DNA from: Gammaproteobacteria bacterium
GTDB lineage: Bacteria > Pseudomonadota > Gammaproteobacteria > Ga0077536
NCBI GenBank assembly: GCA_020849475.1
Contig: JADLGE010000034.1
Span: 85,286-149,285, forward strand
Reading direction: 5' to 3'
DNA length: 64,000 nt
Both the position numbers and the translations under genes were made by a program. Positions 29,833 to 39,200 of this stretch are shown piece by piece (positions within the stretch are counted from its first letter, which is position 1; the number at the start of each line of letters is the position of its first letter). Under the pieces are notes generated by a model. It saw nothing but the letters and a program-made list of their open reading frames with translations, was not told the origin of the DNA and searched no databases.

Positions 29833-29946
29833 GGTTTTCTCCCCAGTGTTGACGGGCGGGCCGCGCCCGCCTGTCGATTGATGTTCAAGAGGCGTCCCAT
29901 CGACTGCCGTGGGACGCGTTCGTGCTCCATGCTCTGAGCTCCGTGC

Positions 29947-30744
29947 TCAGGCCACCGCCGGCATCGCGTGGTTGCGAATGAAATCGCGCACGAGATTCGC
30001 AAAGGCGTCCGGCTGTTCGAGCTCCGCAAGGTGCCCTGCATTGGGGATGGTCGTCAAGCGGCTGCCGGCAATGGCGTCACGCCAGGCCGGACCATAGGCG
30101 GCCGGCACCACCACGTCATGCTCGGAGGTCGCGATGAGGGTCGGCGCTTCGATACGCGGCAATCGGCGCGCCACGCCGGTGTCCGGTATCGGCCACAGGA
30201 ACTTGGCGCTCGCGCGCAGGTTCAACAGTTCCTCGACATGGGCGTCCATCTTGTCGCGGCCGTCGAACAGGAACTGCTTGCGCATGTCCGGCTGTGAGAA
30301 CAGCACCTGCGACGGCATGCCGGGATGCTGCGCGAACGGGTCGGCGCCGCCGACGTCGTCCAGCCACAGGCCGAGCGGATTGACGAGCACCAGTGAATCG
30401 ACGCGCTGCGGTGCGATGGCGGCGAGTTCGGCCGCCATCCACGCGCCAATGCTGATGCCGACCACGTGCGCGCTGTGGATGCCGAGCGCATTGAGCACAT
30501 CGATATTGTGCAGCGTGAGGTCGAGCGGCCCCGGGTCGACGTCGGTCAAATCGTCCTTGGCCGGGCCCCAGCCCGGCGCATAGGGCGCGATGACGTCGAA
30601 GGACTCGGCGAGCTTCGCCAGCGCCGGCTCGAAGCCGACCAGGCCCAGCATGTGATGCAGATACAGGAGTGGCTGGCCCTGGCCGCGGCGATAGTAGTGA
30701 ACGCTGCGGCGCGCGGCGCCGACATTGACGGTCGCGAGGTTCAT
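29947..30744 (-). CDS. Alpha/beta hydrolase
   Basis: 265 residues. GISIGA with nucleophile Ser98, an acidic residue in ATSEHDVVVP and a late NAGHLAELEQP His form the triad, as in MhpC/BphD-like and epoxide-hydrolase-like enzymes. The reaction is not certain. The start at 30744 shares a base with the stop of the luciferase-like gene (TGATG), so it is translated together with that flavin monooxygenase, suggesting sequential steps. Confidence 0.85.
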   Translation of the reverse strand: MNLATVNVGAARRSVHYYRRGQGQPLLYLHHMLGLVGFEPALAKLAESFDVIAPYAPGWGPAKDDLTDVDPGPLDLTLHNIDVLNALGIHSAHVVGISIGAWMAAELAAIAPQRVDSLVLVNPLGLWLDDVGGADPFAQHPGMPSQVLFSQPDMRKQFLFDGRDKMDAHVEELLNLRASAKFLWPIPDTGVARRLPRIEAPTLIATSEHDVVVPAAYGPAWRDAIAGSRLTTIPNAGHLAELEQPDAFANLVRDFIRNHAMPAVA

Positions 30745-32033
30745 CACTTCACCTCCGCCGCGACGCGCTTGGCCGCGTTGTCTTTGCCGGCCCGCGCAAA
30801 CGGCGTGACGGTGCGCGGTTCGGCGCGGTCCTCCAGCGGCATCGGCTTCGGCGACCAGTGATCGACATGGCCTTTCCACTTCGAGCGCATCTGCGGGATG
30901 ACCTTGTTGGCGAACATCTCGGTGGAATAACGGCACAGATCGTTCGGCATGTCGCCGAAGTGCAGCAGGCACACGAGATGGCCAATCTTCAGGGAGTCGA
31001 CGACCTTCTCAATCTGCTCGGCGACACTGTCCGGGCTGCCGGCGACGATGTAGCCCTTGTCGATCATCTCGCGCCACGACAGGGCCGCGGCCTGGTTGAG
31101 GGCGGAAGATTGCCCCGCCATCTGCGAGGCGAGACCGGCGCGCAAAGTCGGCTCGGTGCGATAGCCCGGCGCATCGGCAAAGCCCGGATAGACATGCAGA
31201 CAGCGCGAGAAGAAATAGCGCGCGTGTTTTTCGTACAGGCGCTGCGCCTCGGCATCGGTCTCGGCCACGCAGATCTGCTGGGCGAACGCCGCCTGGTAGG
31301 GATTGAAGTCCGAACCGAGCTCTTCCATGCGCTGCCAGAAACCTTCCATGAGTTGCGCGCCACGGATGTAACCGGAGAACGACAGATAGCTGTAGTTGTA
31401 TTTGTGCGCCGCGCAGAAGTCCCAGGTCTCAAGCGAACCGCCGCCCGGGATCCAGATCGGCGGCGGCGTCTGCAGCGGCCGCGGCCACAGGTTCACGTAG
31501 CGCAGCTTGTAGTGCTTGCCGTTCCACGCGAACACGTCCGGATCGCGCCACGCGCGCATGATGAGGTCGTGGGCTTCGTGGTACTGCTCGCGCAAAGTAG
31601 CGGGATTGACGCCGCAGGCGTAGTTGTCATCCATCGAGCTGCCAACCGGAAAGCCCGAGATAAGGCGTCCGCCGGAGATGCAGTCGATCATCGCCATCTC
31701 CTCGGCGACACGCGTCGGCGGGTCGTACAGCGCCAGCGACTGGCCGAGCAGCAGGATGGCGGCGCGATGGGTGCGGCGCGCGAGGGTGGCGGCCATCAAC
31801 TGCGGCGACGGCATCAAGCCGTAGGCGTTCTGATGATGCTCGTTGATACCGAGACCGTCGTATCCGACATCCTCGGCCAGCTCCAGCAGATCGAGATAAT
31901 CGTTGTAGATGCGATTGGCCTTGCGCGCATCGAACAGTCGCGAATCGACATCGACCCATACGCTGCGATGCTTCTCGGTGAAGTCGTCGGGCAGGTAGGG
32001 CCACGGCATGAGGTTGAACCAGTGGAACTTCAT
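30744..32033 (-). CDS. Luciferase-like (LLM) flavin monooxygenase
   Basis: 429 residues. Bacterial-luciferase-family landmarks are LAEDVGYDGLGINEHHQNAYG, LLGQSLALYDPPTRVAEEMAM and ISGGRLISGFPVGSS. Such enzymes use FMNH2 or F420 to oxygenate or oxidise a substrate. The start 32033 is chosen because AAGGAG lies about 10 bases upstream; 69 further upstream residues lack similarity. The C-terminus extends beyond the barrel with a basic tail. Coupled to the downstream alpha/beta hydrolase. Confidence 0.88.
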   Translation of the reverse strand: MKFHWFNLMPWPYLPDDFTEKHRSVWVDVDSRLFDARKANRIYNDYLDLLELAEDVGYDGLGINEHHQNAYGLMPSPQLMAATLARRTHRAAILLLGQSLALYDPPTRVAEEMAMIDCISGGRLISGFPVGSSMDDNYACGVNPATLREQYHEAHDLIMRAWRDPDVFAWNGKHYKLRYVNLWPRPLQTPPPIWIPGGGSLETWDFCAAHKYNYSYLSFSGYIRGAQLMEGFWQRMEELGSDFNPYQAAFAQQICVAETDAEAQRLYEKHARYFFSRCLHVYPGFADAPGYRTEPTLRAGLASQMAGQSSALNQAAALSWREMIDKGYIVAGSPDSVAEQIEKVVDSLKIGHLVCLLHFGDMPNDLCRYSTEMFANKVIPQMRSKWKGHVDHWSPKPMPLEDRAEPRTVTPFARAGKDNAAKRVAAEVK

Positions 32034-32160
32034 GGGCGGGTTACTCCTTGTGAGGACGGGCGCCACGGCAAAGCGCCGTATTGCGTATGACCCTGGGGAT
32101 TGTCGATGCTTTGGGGGCCTGACGGAACTACGCCAGCGGGTGGGGGGATGCAAGGGAAAA

Positions 32161-32176
32161 TGCGAATTGACTCGCA
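32161..32176 (+). repeat. Decayed REP core
   Basis: TGCGA and TCGCA arms around a 6-base loop resemble the GTGCGAAT subtype; 40 bases from an intact copy of the other subtype. Confidence 0.35.
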
Positions 32177-32216
32177 TGAAGGAATGAGGTTTGGGGGAGG
32201 CGGGCGCCTGTTGTTC

Positions 32217-32242
32217 GAAGGTCAGACTGAAGTCTGACATTC
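32217..32242 (+). repeat. REP palindrome, GTCAGACT subtype
   Basis: Head GAAG, arms GTCAGACT and AGTCTGAC around GA, tail ATTC. Lies between the luciferase-like gene start and the CorA gene end. Confidence 0.7.
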
Positions 32243-32286
32243 AATCGCGCACCACTACTCGCAGCGCGAAGCGAAGCAAGTGTCTC

Positions 32287-33258
32287 TCAGCGCAACCAGC
32301 CCTTACGCCAGAAGTAGATCATCGGCGCCGCCACCGAGGCCGTCATCAAGGCCAGCGCGAAGGGATAGCCCCAGCTCTGATCGAGCTCCGGCATGAAGCG
32401 GAAGTTCATGCCGTAGATGCTCGCGATCAAGGTCGGCGGCAGCAAGGCCACGCTCACGACCGAGAAGATTTTGATGATCTTGTTCTGGTTGATGTTGATG
32501 AAGCCGACCGTGGCGTCCATCAGGAAGTTGATCTTGTCGAACAGGTAGGCGGTGTGGGAATCGAGCGAGTCGATGTCGCGCAGCAGCTGGCGCGAGGCTT
32601 CGACCTGTTCGGGGTTGAGCATGTGGCTGCGCAGCAGGAAGCTGACCGCGCGGCGGGTGTCCATGACGTTGCGGCGGATGCGGCCGTTCAGGTCTTCCTC
32701 GTGGGCGATGGCGGCCAGCACCTTGCCGGCCTCTTCATCGCTGACGTCGGTGGTCAACACCGCCGCGCTGTGGGTTTCGAGGTTGTCGTAGATGCCTTCG
32801 AGGGCATCGGCCGAGTATTCGACGTCGGCATCGTAGAGGCGCAGCAGCACGTCGCGATCATCGCTGATCAAGGCCGGGATGCGCCGCGCGCGCAGACGCA
32901 GCAGGCGGAACACCGGCAGGTCTTCGTCGTGCACCGAGAACAGCACCTGGTTGAACAGGATGAAGGCCACGCGCACGTTGCGTGGATTGTCGTCGTCGTC
33001 GATGAGGAAGTCCGAGCGGATGTGCAGCTCGCCGTTGTCCTCTTCGTAGAAGCGCGCCGATTCCTCGATGTCCTCGTCGGCCACGTCATCGGGGATGGTC
33101 AGGCCGAAATGGCTGGTGATCCAGGCCTTTTCGGCGTCGGTGGGGGCTTCGAGGTCGACCCAGATCGGCGTTGAGGGGCCGATCTCGAACTGGTCGAGAG
33201 GAATTTGCACCAGGCCGCCCTTCAAGCGGCCATTTTCGAGCGCGAACAGATTCAGCAT
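32287..33258 (-). CDS. corA: CorA-type magnesium/cobalt transporter
   Basis: 323 residues. The C-terminal two-helix pore carries the diagnostic YGMNF and MPEL motifs; the N-terminal part is the cytoplasmic funnel. CorA forms a pentameric channel for Mg2+ and Co2+ in the inner membrane. The short basic tail RKGWLR fits the family. No clear terminator follows. Confidence 0.92.
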   Translation of the reverse strand: MLNLFALENGRLKGGLVQIPLDQFEIGPSTPIWVDLEAPTDAEKAWITSHFGLTIPDDVADEDIEESARFYEEDNGELHIRSDFLIDDDDNPRNVRVAFILFNQVLFSVHDEDLPVFRLLRLRARRIPALISDDRDVLLRLYDADVEYSADALEGIYDNLETHSAAVLTTDVSDEEAGKVLAAIAHEEDLNGRIRRNVMDTRRAVSFLLRSHMLNPEQVEASRQLLRDIDSLDSHTAYLFDKINFLMDATVGFININQNKIIKIFSVVSVALLPPTLIASIYGMNFRFMPELDQSWGYPFALALMTASVAAPMIYFWRKGWLR

Positions 33259-33609
33259 CGAGGGCTCCAGAGCCTGGCTAGTCAGGCGGCACTGCTTTCG
33301 TCTTCCGGATGTGAGCTAGGTTCCCGTGCTGTTCCGGTTCGACGCTGCACCGGTCACGGTGCGCATGCGCTGGAGCAGACGGCTAACGAGGGGGATAGCA
33401 GTCCAATGGAATTCTCCGCTTATTACGTGGGCGCGATTATGTCATTGCGCGCGAAACAGCAGCAAGCCGCCGGGCTCGCGTGTCGCGACCTGCATGGACG
33501 TTAGCATGGCGTGCGCGAGGCTGTCTTTTGCGACACGTTTATCGCTGTGCGTCGAGACAGCGCGGGCCTCGCTCGGCATCATAGGCTCGGTAATTTCATG
33601 GAGGGTTGC
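33259..33609. other. Gene-free divergent region
   Basis: 351 bases between the divergent CorA and VPLP-CTERM genes. It should hold both promoters; I could not identify convincing -35/-10 pairs or operators. Confidence 0.4.
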
Positions 33610-34377
33610 ATGATGCGAACGATGAATGACAAAGCCGGGGTTGCGCTGGGCGCCGCTCTGTTGGCGATGATGAGCGCCGGGCCGGTGGCGGCGGTGCAGG
33701 TGTTTCAGGGATTGGACAATGCGTTCCTCGCGGGCGGCGGCGGCCACCCCAATGCCGATGCCGCGCGCGCTTCGTTCAACGCGGCTGCCGGTGTGCTGCT
33801 GGTGCAGACCTTCGACGAGCTTGCCAACGGTCCCGCACCGGGCGTCCTCACCGCGCCTTTCGGTGCAACCTTGAGCGGCACCGCCACCAGCAATGCGGCC
33901 ATCGCCTCGAGCGTCGGTCCCTTCGACACCTTCCCCACCGCCGGAAAATTCCTCGACGCGGTGGTGACCAACGGCAACCCCTATTACACCTTCACGTTCG
34001 ACCTGCCGACCCGCGCCGTCGGCTTCGACATCACCGACGCCAGCGACTGGCTCAATGAACAGCGCCCGACCGCCAACCTGGTGGTGAGCCTGCTGACCAG
34101 CACCGGCAATGTCGAGCTGACGATGTTTGCCGGCACCAGTCCGGCCTCGATAGTGAACGGCAACTTCGGTTTCTTCGGCGTGGTGAGTGACGCGCAGGAC
34201 ATCCTCGGCTTCTCCATCATCAATCCGCTGAGCAACCCCGATTCCGACGCCATCGGCATCGACAACCTCGCCGTCAGCATCGAGCCCGTGCCCCTGCCAG
34301 GCGCGGCGTGGATGCTGCTGCCGGCGCTGGCGGGCATCGCCGGCATCACCCGTCGCCGTCGACCCGCAAAGGCCTGA
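33610..34377 (+). CDS. VPLPA-CTERM surface-sorted protein
   Basis: 255 residues. A signal peptide (ALGAALLAMMSAGPVAA) precedes a beta-rich extracellular domain with FDITDASDWL and FGFFGVVSDAQDI. The C-terminus has the PEP-CTERM variant VPLPGAAWMLLPALAGIAG followed by TRRRR, the recognition signal of exosortase. No exosortase gene is in the window. The start at 33610 is set by GGAGGG a few bases upstream; ATG 33613 is equally possible. Biological role unknown; such proteins are often linked to matrix polysaccharide. Confidence 0.8.
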   Translation: MMRTMNDKAGVALGAALLAMMSAGPVAAVQVFQGLDNAFLAGGGGHPNADAARASFNAAAGVLLVQTFDELANGPAPGVLTAPFGATLSGTATSNAAIASSVGPFDTFPTAGKFLDAVVTNGNPYYTFTFDLPTRAVGFDITDASDWLNEQRPTANLVVSLLTSTGNVELTMFAGTSPASIVNGNFGFFGVVSDAQDILGFSIINPLSNPDSDAIGIDNLAVSIEPVPLPGAAWMLLPALAGIAGITRRRRPAKA

Positions 34378-34419
34378 GCCGGCCTTGACGGCGTCGCGTC
34401 CGCGCGCCGTGGCCGACCC

Positions 34420-34440
34420 GGCCCGCCGCTGACGCGGGCC
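34420..34440. terminator. Hairpin after the VPLPA-CTERM gene
   Basis: Arms GGCCCGC and GCGGGCC with a 7-base loop, 43 bases after the stop. There is no T tract, so termination is only possible. Confidence 0.3.
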
Positions 34441-34521
34441 ATCCTCTGACAGCGCAGGGCAGGTGACAGTCATCTGCCCACTGTGCCGATAATCCGCACA
34501 TCATTTTCCTGAGGACCGTCG

Positions 34522-36195
34522 ATGGGCGCGCCGCGGTGGACGCGAGGCATTGCCGTTCTGCATTCGGACCCAGCCGCGCCCGTGCCCTGGCCGCTGGCCC
34601 ACTCGCTGCTGCTGGTGGCCCTGTGCATGGCTGGCATCGCGCTGCGCATGTCCTGCGCCGGGCGGCCTTACTGGATAGACGAGGCGTGGGTGCTGAACTC
34701 GGTGCTGAGTCCGAGTCTTGGTGCGATGTTCAACTATCGCGAGTGGCTGCAGACCACGCCGCCCGGCCTGCTGCTGTTGCTGCGCGCAGTGGCGATGGTC
34801 GTGCCGCAGTGGCTGGATCATCTGCGCTGGCTGTTCATCCTGTGCGGCATCGCGACCCTGCTGCTGTTCATGCGCACCGCGAAGACCATGCTCGGGCGCA
34901 GCTTTTTGTGCCTCGCCTGCGCGGTGTTCGCCTTGAGTCCGGCGCTGGTGTGGAACGCCACCGAGGTCAAGCAATACAGCGTTGATGCGCTGGCCACCAC
35001 CGCCAACCTGTATTGCGGTCTGGCCTATATCGCGCAGCCGTCACGCACTCTCTACACGCGCTGGTGCGTGCTCAATGTGCTGTTCGTGACCGTATCTTTC
35101 AGCGTGGTGTTGTGCCTGCCGGCGATGGTGCTGGCCGGGCTGGTCATGCACGACGCACCGCGCTGGCCCGCGCGCCTGCGCGCCGTGTTGCCGCATACCC
35201 TGTTGGCCGCCTGCGCGGTGGGCTTCATCTACCTTGTCTTCGTGCGGCCCCATGCCGGCCTGCCGAGCCTCGCGCAGTTCTGGGCGCAGGGCTTTCATGC
35301 CACCTCGGGCGAGTCCGTGCTGTTTTACTGGCGGCGCAATCTGTCGCTGTTGTTCTACTTCCTCGACATCAAGATTGCGAGTCCCGGCGGCCTGCTGCTG
35401 CTGCTCGCGCTCACGGGTATCGGCGCCGTGAGCGTGCTACGGGCAGCGGACGGAGTACGGCGCGGCGCGGCGCGGTTGATGGTGCTGGCGATGCCGATAG
35501 TGGCCACCGTCATCGCCAACCAGCTCGGTGTCTACCCCTTGGGCGAATACCGCATGGTCGCGTTTCTCGCACCCTGCCTCATCGTATTGATGGCGCGGGG
35601 TCTGGAATGGGGGGTGGGCATGGCGCTTGCGCCGTGCCGTGGCGCCATCGGCCGCCATGCCGGCCATGCCGGCCATGCACTCGGCCTGGCCTCGACGCTC
35701 GCCATGGTTGTCTTTCTCGCCAACACCTTGAGCGTGCAGTGGTGGGGGCCGAGTCGTGGCGGCGGCGAGCGCCTGTGGCGCGGCAGCGTCGAGATCCTGC
35801 CGTTGATTGATTACCTGCATGCTGTCGATGCGCTGCGCCGTCCGGTGTTCGTGCACGCTTTTTACCAGCAGCTCTTTCGCTACTACACGCGCGAAACACC
35901 TCTGCAGGCGCCGGTGTCGTTCGCGCACAGCGGTTATCCGTGTTGTATCCCGGACAAGCCATGGCATGGCTATGGCGCTGACCCCGCCGAAGTCGCGCAG
36001 GAAGTCGCGGCGCTGGTCGAGCTCAACGGCAAGACGCCGTTTCACGTCGTACTGTATGCGCGCCCGAGTTGGCCCAGCCGCGACGCGGTGGCGCCCTATA
36101 TCGCGGCTTTCGACGCCCATGGGTGCAAGGCCGCGTGGCGTCTCGACAGCATGCGGGTAGCCTTGTTGCGGATTGAATGCGCGCCTGGTGGTTGA
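34522..36195 (+). CDS. GT-C family membrane glycosyltransferase
   Basis: 557 residues with 10 or more hydrophobic helices. The first periplasmic loop has YWIDEAW, the acidic motif of PMT/ArnT-like GT-C glycosyltransferases, then WLQTTPPGLLLLLR as in that family. A soluble C-terminal domain follows. It probably transfers a sugar from a polyprenyl-phosphate donor to a lipid or protein on the periplasmic side. Next to the VPLPA-CTERM gene, which might be its target or part of the same surface programme. Confidence 0.75.
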   Translation: MGAPRWTRGIAVLHSDPAAPVPWPLAHSLLLVALCMAGIALRMSCAGRPYWIDEAWVLNSVLSPSLGAMFNYREWLQTTPPGLLLLLRAVAMVVPQWLDHLRWLFILCGIATLLLFMRTAKTMLGRSFLCLACAVFALSPALVWNATEVKQYSVDALATTANLYCGLAYIAQPSRTLYTRWCVLNVLFVTVSFSVVLCLPAMVLAGLVMHDAPRWPARLRAVLPHTLLAACAVGFIYLVFVRPHAGLPSLAQFWAQGFHATSGESVLFYWRRNLSLLFYFLDIKIASPGGLLLLLALTGIGAVSVLRAADGVRRGAARLMVLAMPIVATVIANQLGVYPLGEYRMVAFLAPCLIVLMARGLEWGVGMALAPCRGAIGRHAGHAGHALGLASTLAMVVFLANTLSVQWWGPSRGGGERLWRGSVEILPLIDYLHAVDALRRPVFVHAFYQQLFRYYTRETPLQAPVSFAHSGYPCCIPDKPWHGYGADPAEVAQEVAALVELNGKTPFHVVLYARPSWPSRDAVAPYIAAFDAHGCKAAWRLDSMRVALLRIECAPGG

Positions 36196-36211
36196 GCGCG
36201 CGGCAGGGAAG

Positions 36212-36237
36212 GGGTGGGACGATTCCGCGTCCCACCC
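36212..36237. terminator. Bidirectional hairpin between convergent genes
   Basis: A perfect 10-bp stem (GGGTGGGACG and CGTCCCACCC) with a 6-base loop sits between the convergent glycosyltransferase and NfnAB-like genes. No T run. Confidence 0.55.
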
Positions 36238-36250
36238 GTGAGCGTTGAGA

Positions 36251-39200
36251 TCAGGACGCGCCGCTGTTCAGCAGGTGATCGAGGTACATGTTGGAGAGCT
36301 TCTCCTGCACCGTGTTCTGACGCAGGCGCGCACGCAGATTGGGGAAATCCACGGCGTCCAGCGGCTGATCCTGGTTGTAGCAGGAATAGACGAAGCTCTC
36401 TTCACCGGTCTTGGGATCGATGTGCTTGCACAGACATTGCGCGCACACGCCCTTCATCATGCATTGCATCGGCGAGTTGATGGAGCCGATGGCCGCATGG
36501 TCGGGCTTCAAGTAGGGTTTGAGCACTTCGAAGCGCGCACGCTTGACCGCCGCCATCATCATGTCGGAGCCGATCACGATGATCTCTTCCATGGTGTCGA
36601 GCGGCAGCGTGACTTCACCGAGCTGGCCTTCCGCGTAGGCAATCATGGATTGCACCACGTTGCCGACGAAGGAGCGGTCCTGGGCGCGACGCGGCGTGAT
36701 GGCTTGCACATCCGGGCCCGGATCGACCGACCACACCACGATGTCGGCGGCCGCTTCGATGTCATCGAGCTTGAACACGTCCTGCGGCTTCTTGTAACCG
36801 GCGAAGTACAGCACCTTGTTGCCGGCCGCGCGCAGCGCCTTGCCGATCGAGAACAGCACGGCGTTGCCGAGACCGCCGCCGACCATCAATACATTGCTGT
36901 TGCGCGGAATGTGGGTCGGCGCGCCGGTTACTCCCATCACCACCAGCGGATCGCCGGGACGGCACCGCTGCAACAGGCGTGAGGACGTGCCCATCTCGAG
37001 CGCGATGAGCGACACCAGGCCCTGCTCCTTGTCGACCCACGCGCCGGTCAGCGCCAGGCCTTCCGGCGCCAGCACCGTGCCGTCGACGCGCGGCGCGAAC
37101 GCTTCCGGGTTCTGCACGCGATAGAACTGGCCGGGCTCGAACTTGGCGGCCGCCGCCGGCGCATGGGCCACCACTTCGATGATGGTCGGGGTCAAGCGAT
37201 TGACCGCCACCACCGTCGCCAGGAAGGACTCATCGAGGCGTGCGATGAAGCGATGCAGATCGACTTCGCGCAGCGGCTGGTCATCGGCTTTCAGCGCCGC
37301 AATGTGATCCTTGAACAACTCGACGATGTAGGGATAACCGTCCTTGGCGCTGGCCATGGCTTTCACCACGTTGCCGGCGTAGACCGGATGGTTGTCACCG
37401 TAGAAAGTCACGTAACGTCCATCACGCTCGTAGGAGGTGAAAGGCGACGGCACGCCGAGTTTCGGAATCAACGAGCCCTCGGCCGCCACCAGCTTGCCAT
37501 CCACCGGTTCGAAGCGGCGGAAGAACTTGCCGTCCAGCTCAAACGTGCCGGGATGCTCCTGCTCGTAAATGATGTTGGGCGAGGTGCCGGCCGCCACGAA
37601 CAGCGCCTTCAAGGGCAGTTCGATGTCGTCTTCGCCCTTGCCGCGCGAGAAGCGCACCGATTTCAGCGCACCGAATTCATCGGCGAACGCTTCTTCCGGA
37701 TTCATGCCGGTCGCGATGTAGATGCCTTCCTGCAGCGCTTCGTTCACTTCCTCGTGATTCTGGCGATAGGCCGGCGAATCGTGAATGGACTTGCGATAGA
37801 ACAAAGTCACACCGCCCCACTGTTTGACCAGCGGTGCGAAGTCCGGCTGTTCGCCGGCCGCCTTGGCGCGTGCACGTTCCGCGCGCACCGCTTGGCCGTG
37901 GGCGAGGAATTCATCGAGGATGCCAAGCTCTTCGGCATCGTACTTGGCGCGCACCGCGTCGACGCCAAGGTCGGCGCACAGGGCTTCGTAGCGATTGAGG
38001 GTCTTTTCGACCTGGCGCGGGTAATAGGCCATCACTTCGGTGGCGGTATCGACGGCGGTCAGACCACCACCGATCACACCGGCAGGCAGACGCACCTGCA
38101 GGTTGGCCAGCGAGCTGTGCTTGGCCGCGCCCGTCAACTGCAGACCCATCAAGAAGTCCGAGGCCTTGCGGATGCCGCGGATGAGGTTGTTCTTCAAGCC
38201 GATGATCGACGGCTTGCCGGCGCCGGTCGCGAGTGCGACGTGATCGAAGCCCAGGTTCCACGCATCACCGAGATTCAGGCTGCCACCGAAACGCACACCG
38301 CCGTAAGCACGGAAGGTGCGACGACGCAGCAGGGTGAGGTAGATGACCTTCAGGAAGTTTTTGTCCCAGCGCACGGTGATACCGTACTCGGCGACGCCGC
38401 CGAAACCGTTGTTGGTGCGCTTGTCGAGATCTTCATAGAGCGTGGCGAAGTCGCGCACCGGCTGCGGCGGCGCGGTCGCGGAGCCAGTGAGATAAGACGG
38501 CAGCGGCTCGACCTTGAGCGCGTCGATGCCGACCACCGCGAAACCCTCCTGCAACAGGTAATGGGCGAGGGTGTAACCGGCGGGGCCGAGGCCCACCACC
38601 ATGACCTTCTTGCCGTTGTAGGGCGCGAGCTGCGGACGCTTGACGTTGAGCGGATTCCAGCGCGTCAGGAGCGCGTAGATCTCGAAGCCCCACGGCAGGT
38701 TCAGCACATCGGTCAGGACATTGGTTTCGATCTGCGGAATGTTGACCGGCTCGGTCTTCTGATAGATGCAACCCTTCATGCAGTCGTTGCAGATACGGTG
38801 ACCGGTGCCGGGGCCCATCGGGTTGTCGATGACGATCAGGGCCAGCGCGCCGATGTTGTCGCCCTGGCGCTTGACCACATGCATCTCGGAAATCTTTTCA
38901 CCGAGCGGGCAACCGGTGACCGGCACGCCCAGCGCATTGGTCTTGAAGCCGCCTTCTTTCTTGTTCGGCATGCCCTTCGAGCAGGTGTCGTTGTCGCGAT
39001 CGTGGCAGTAGATGCAGTGATCGACTTCGTACAGCACGCGGCGCTGGCCGTAGCGCGGGTCGGTGAGCGCGAAGCCATCGCGGCGACGGCGGTGTTTGTC
39101 CTCCGCGACCCAGGTCTTGTAACCGCCGCGGTCGAGTTCCGGATGATGGACAAGATGCTGCACGTCGGTCTTGGCGGGCTGCTTGAACGACACCCACGCG

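Noticed and set aside
33205..33504. Short plus-strand frame at the CorA 5' end
   Set aside because: Mostly antisense to corA, no ribosome binding site and no recognisable similarity.
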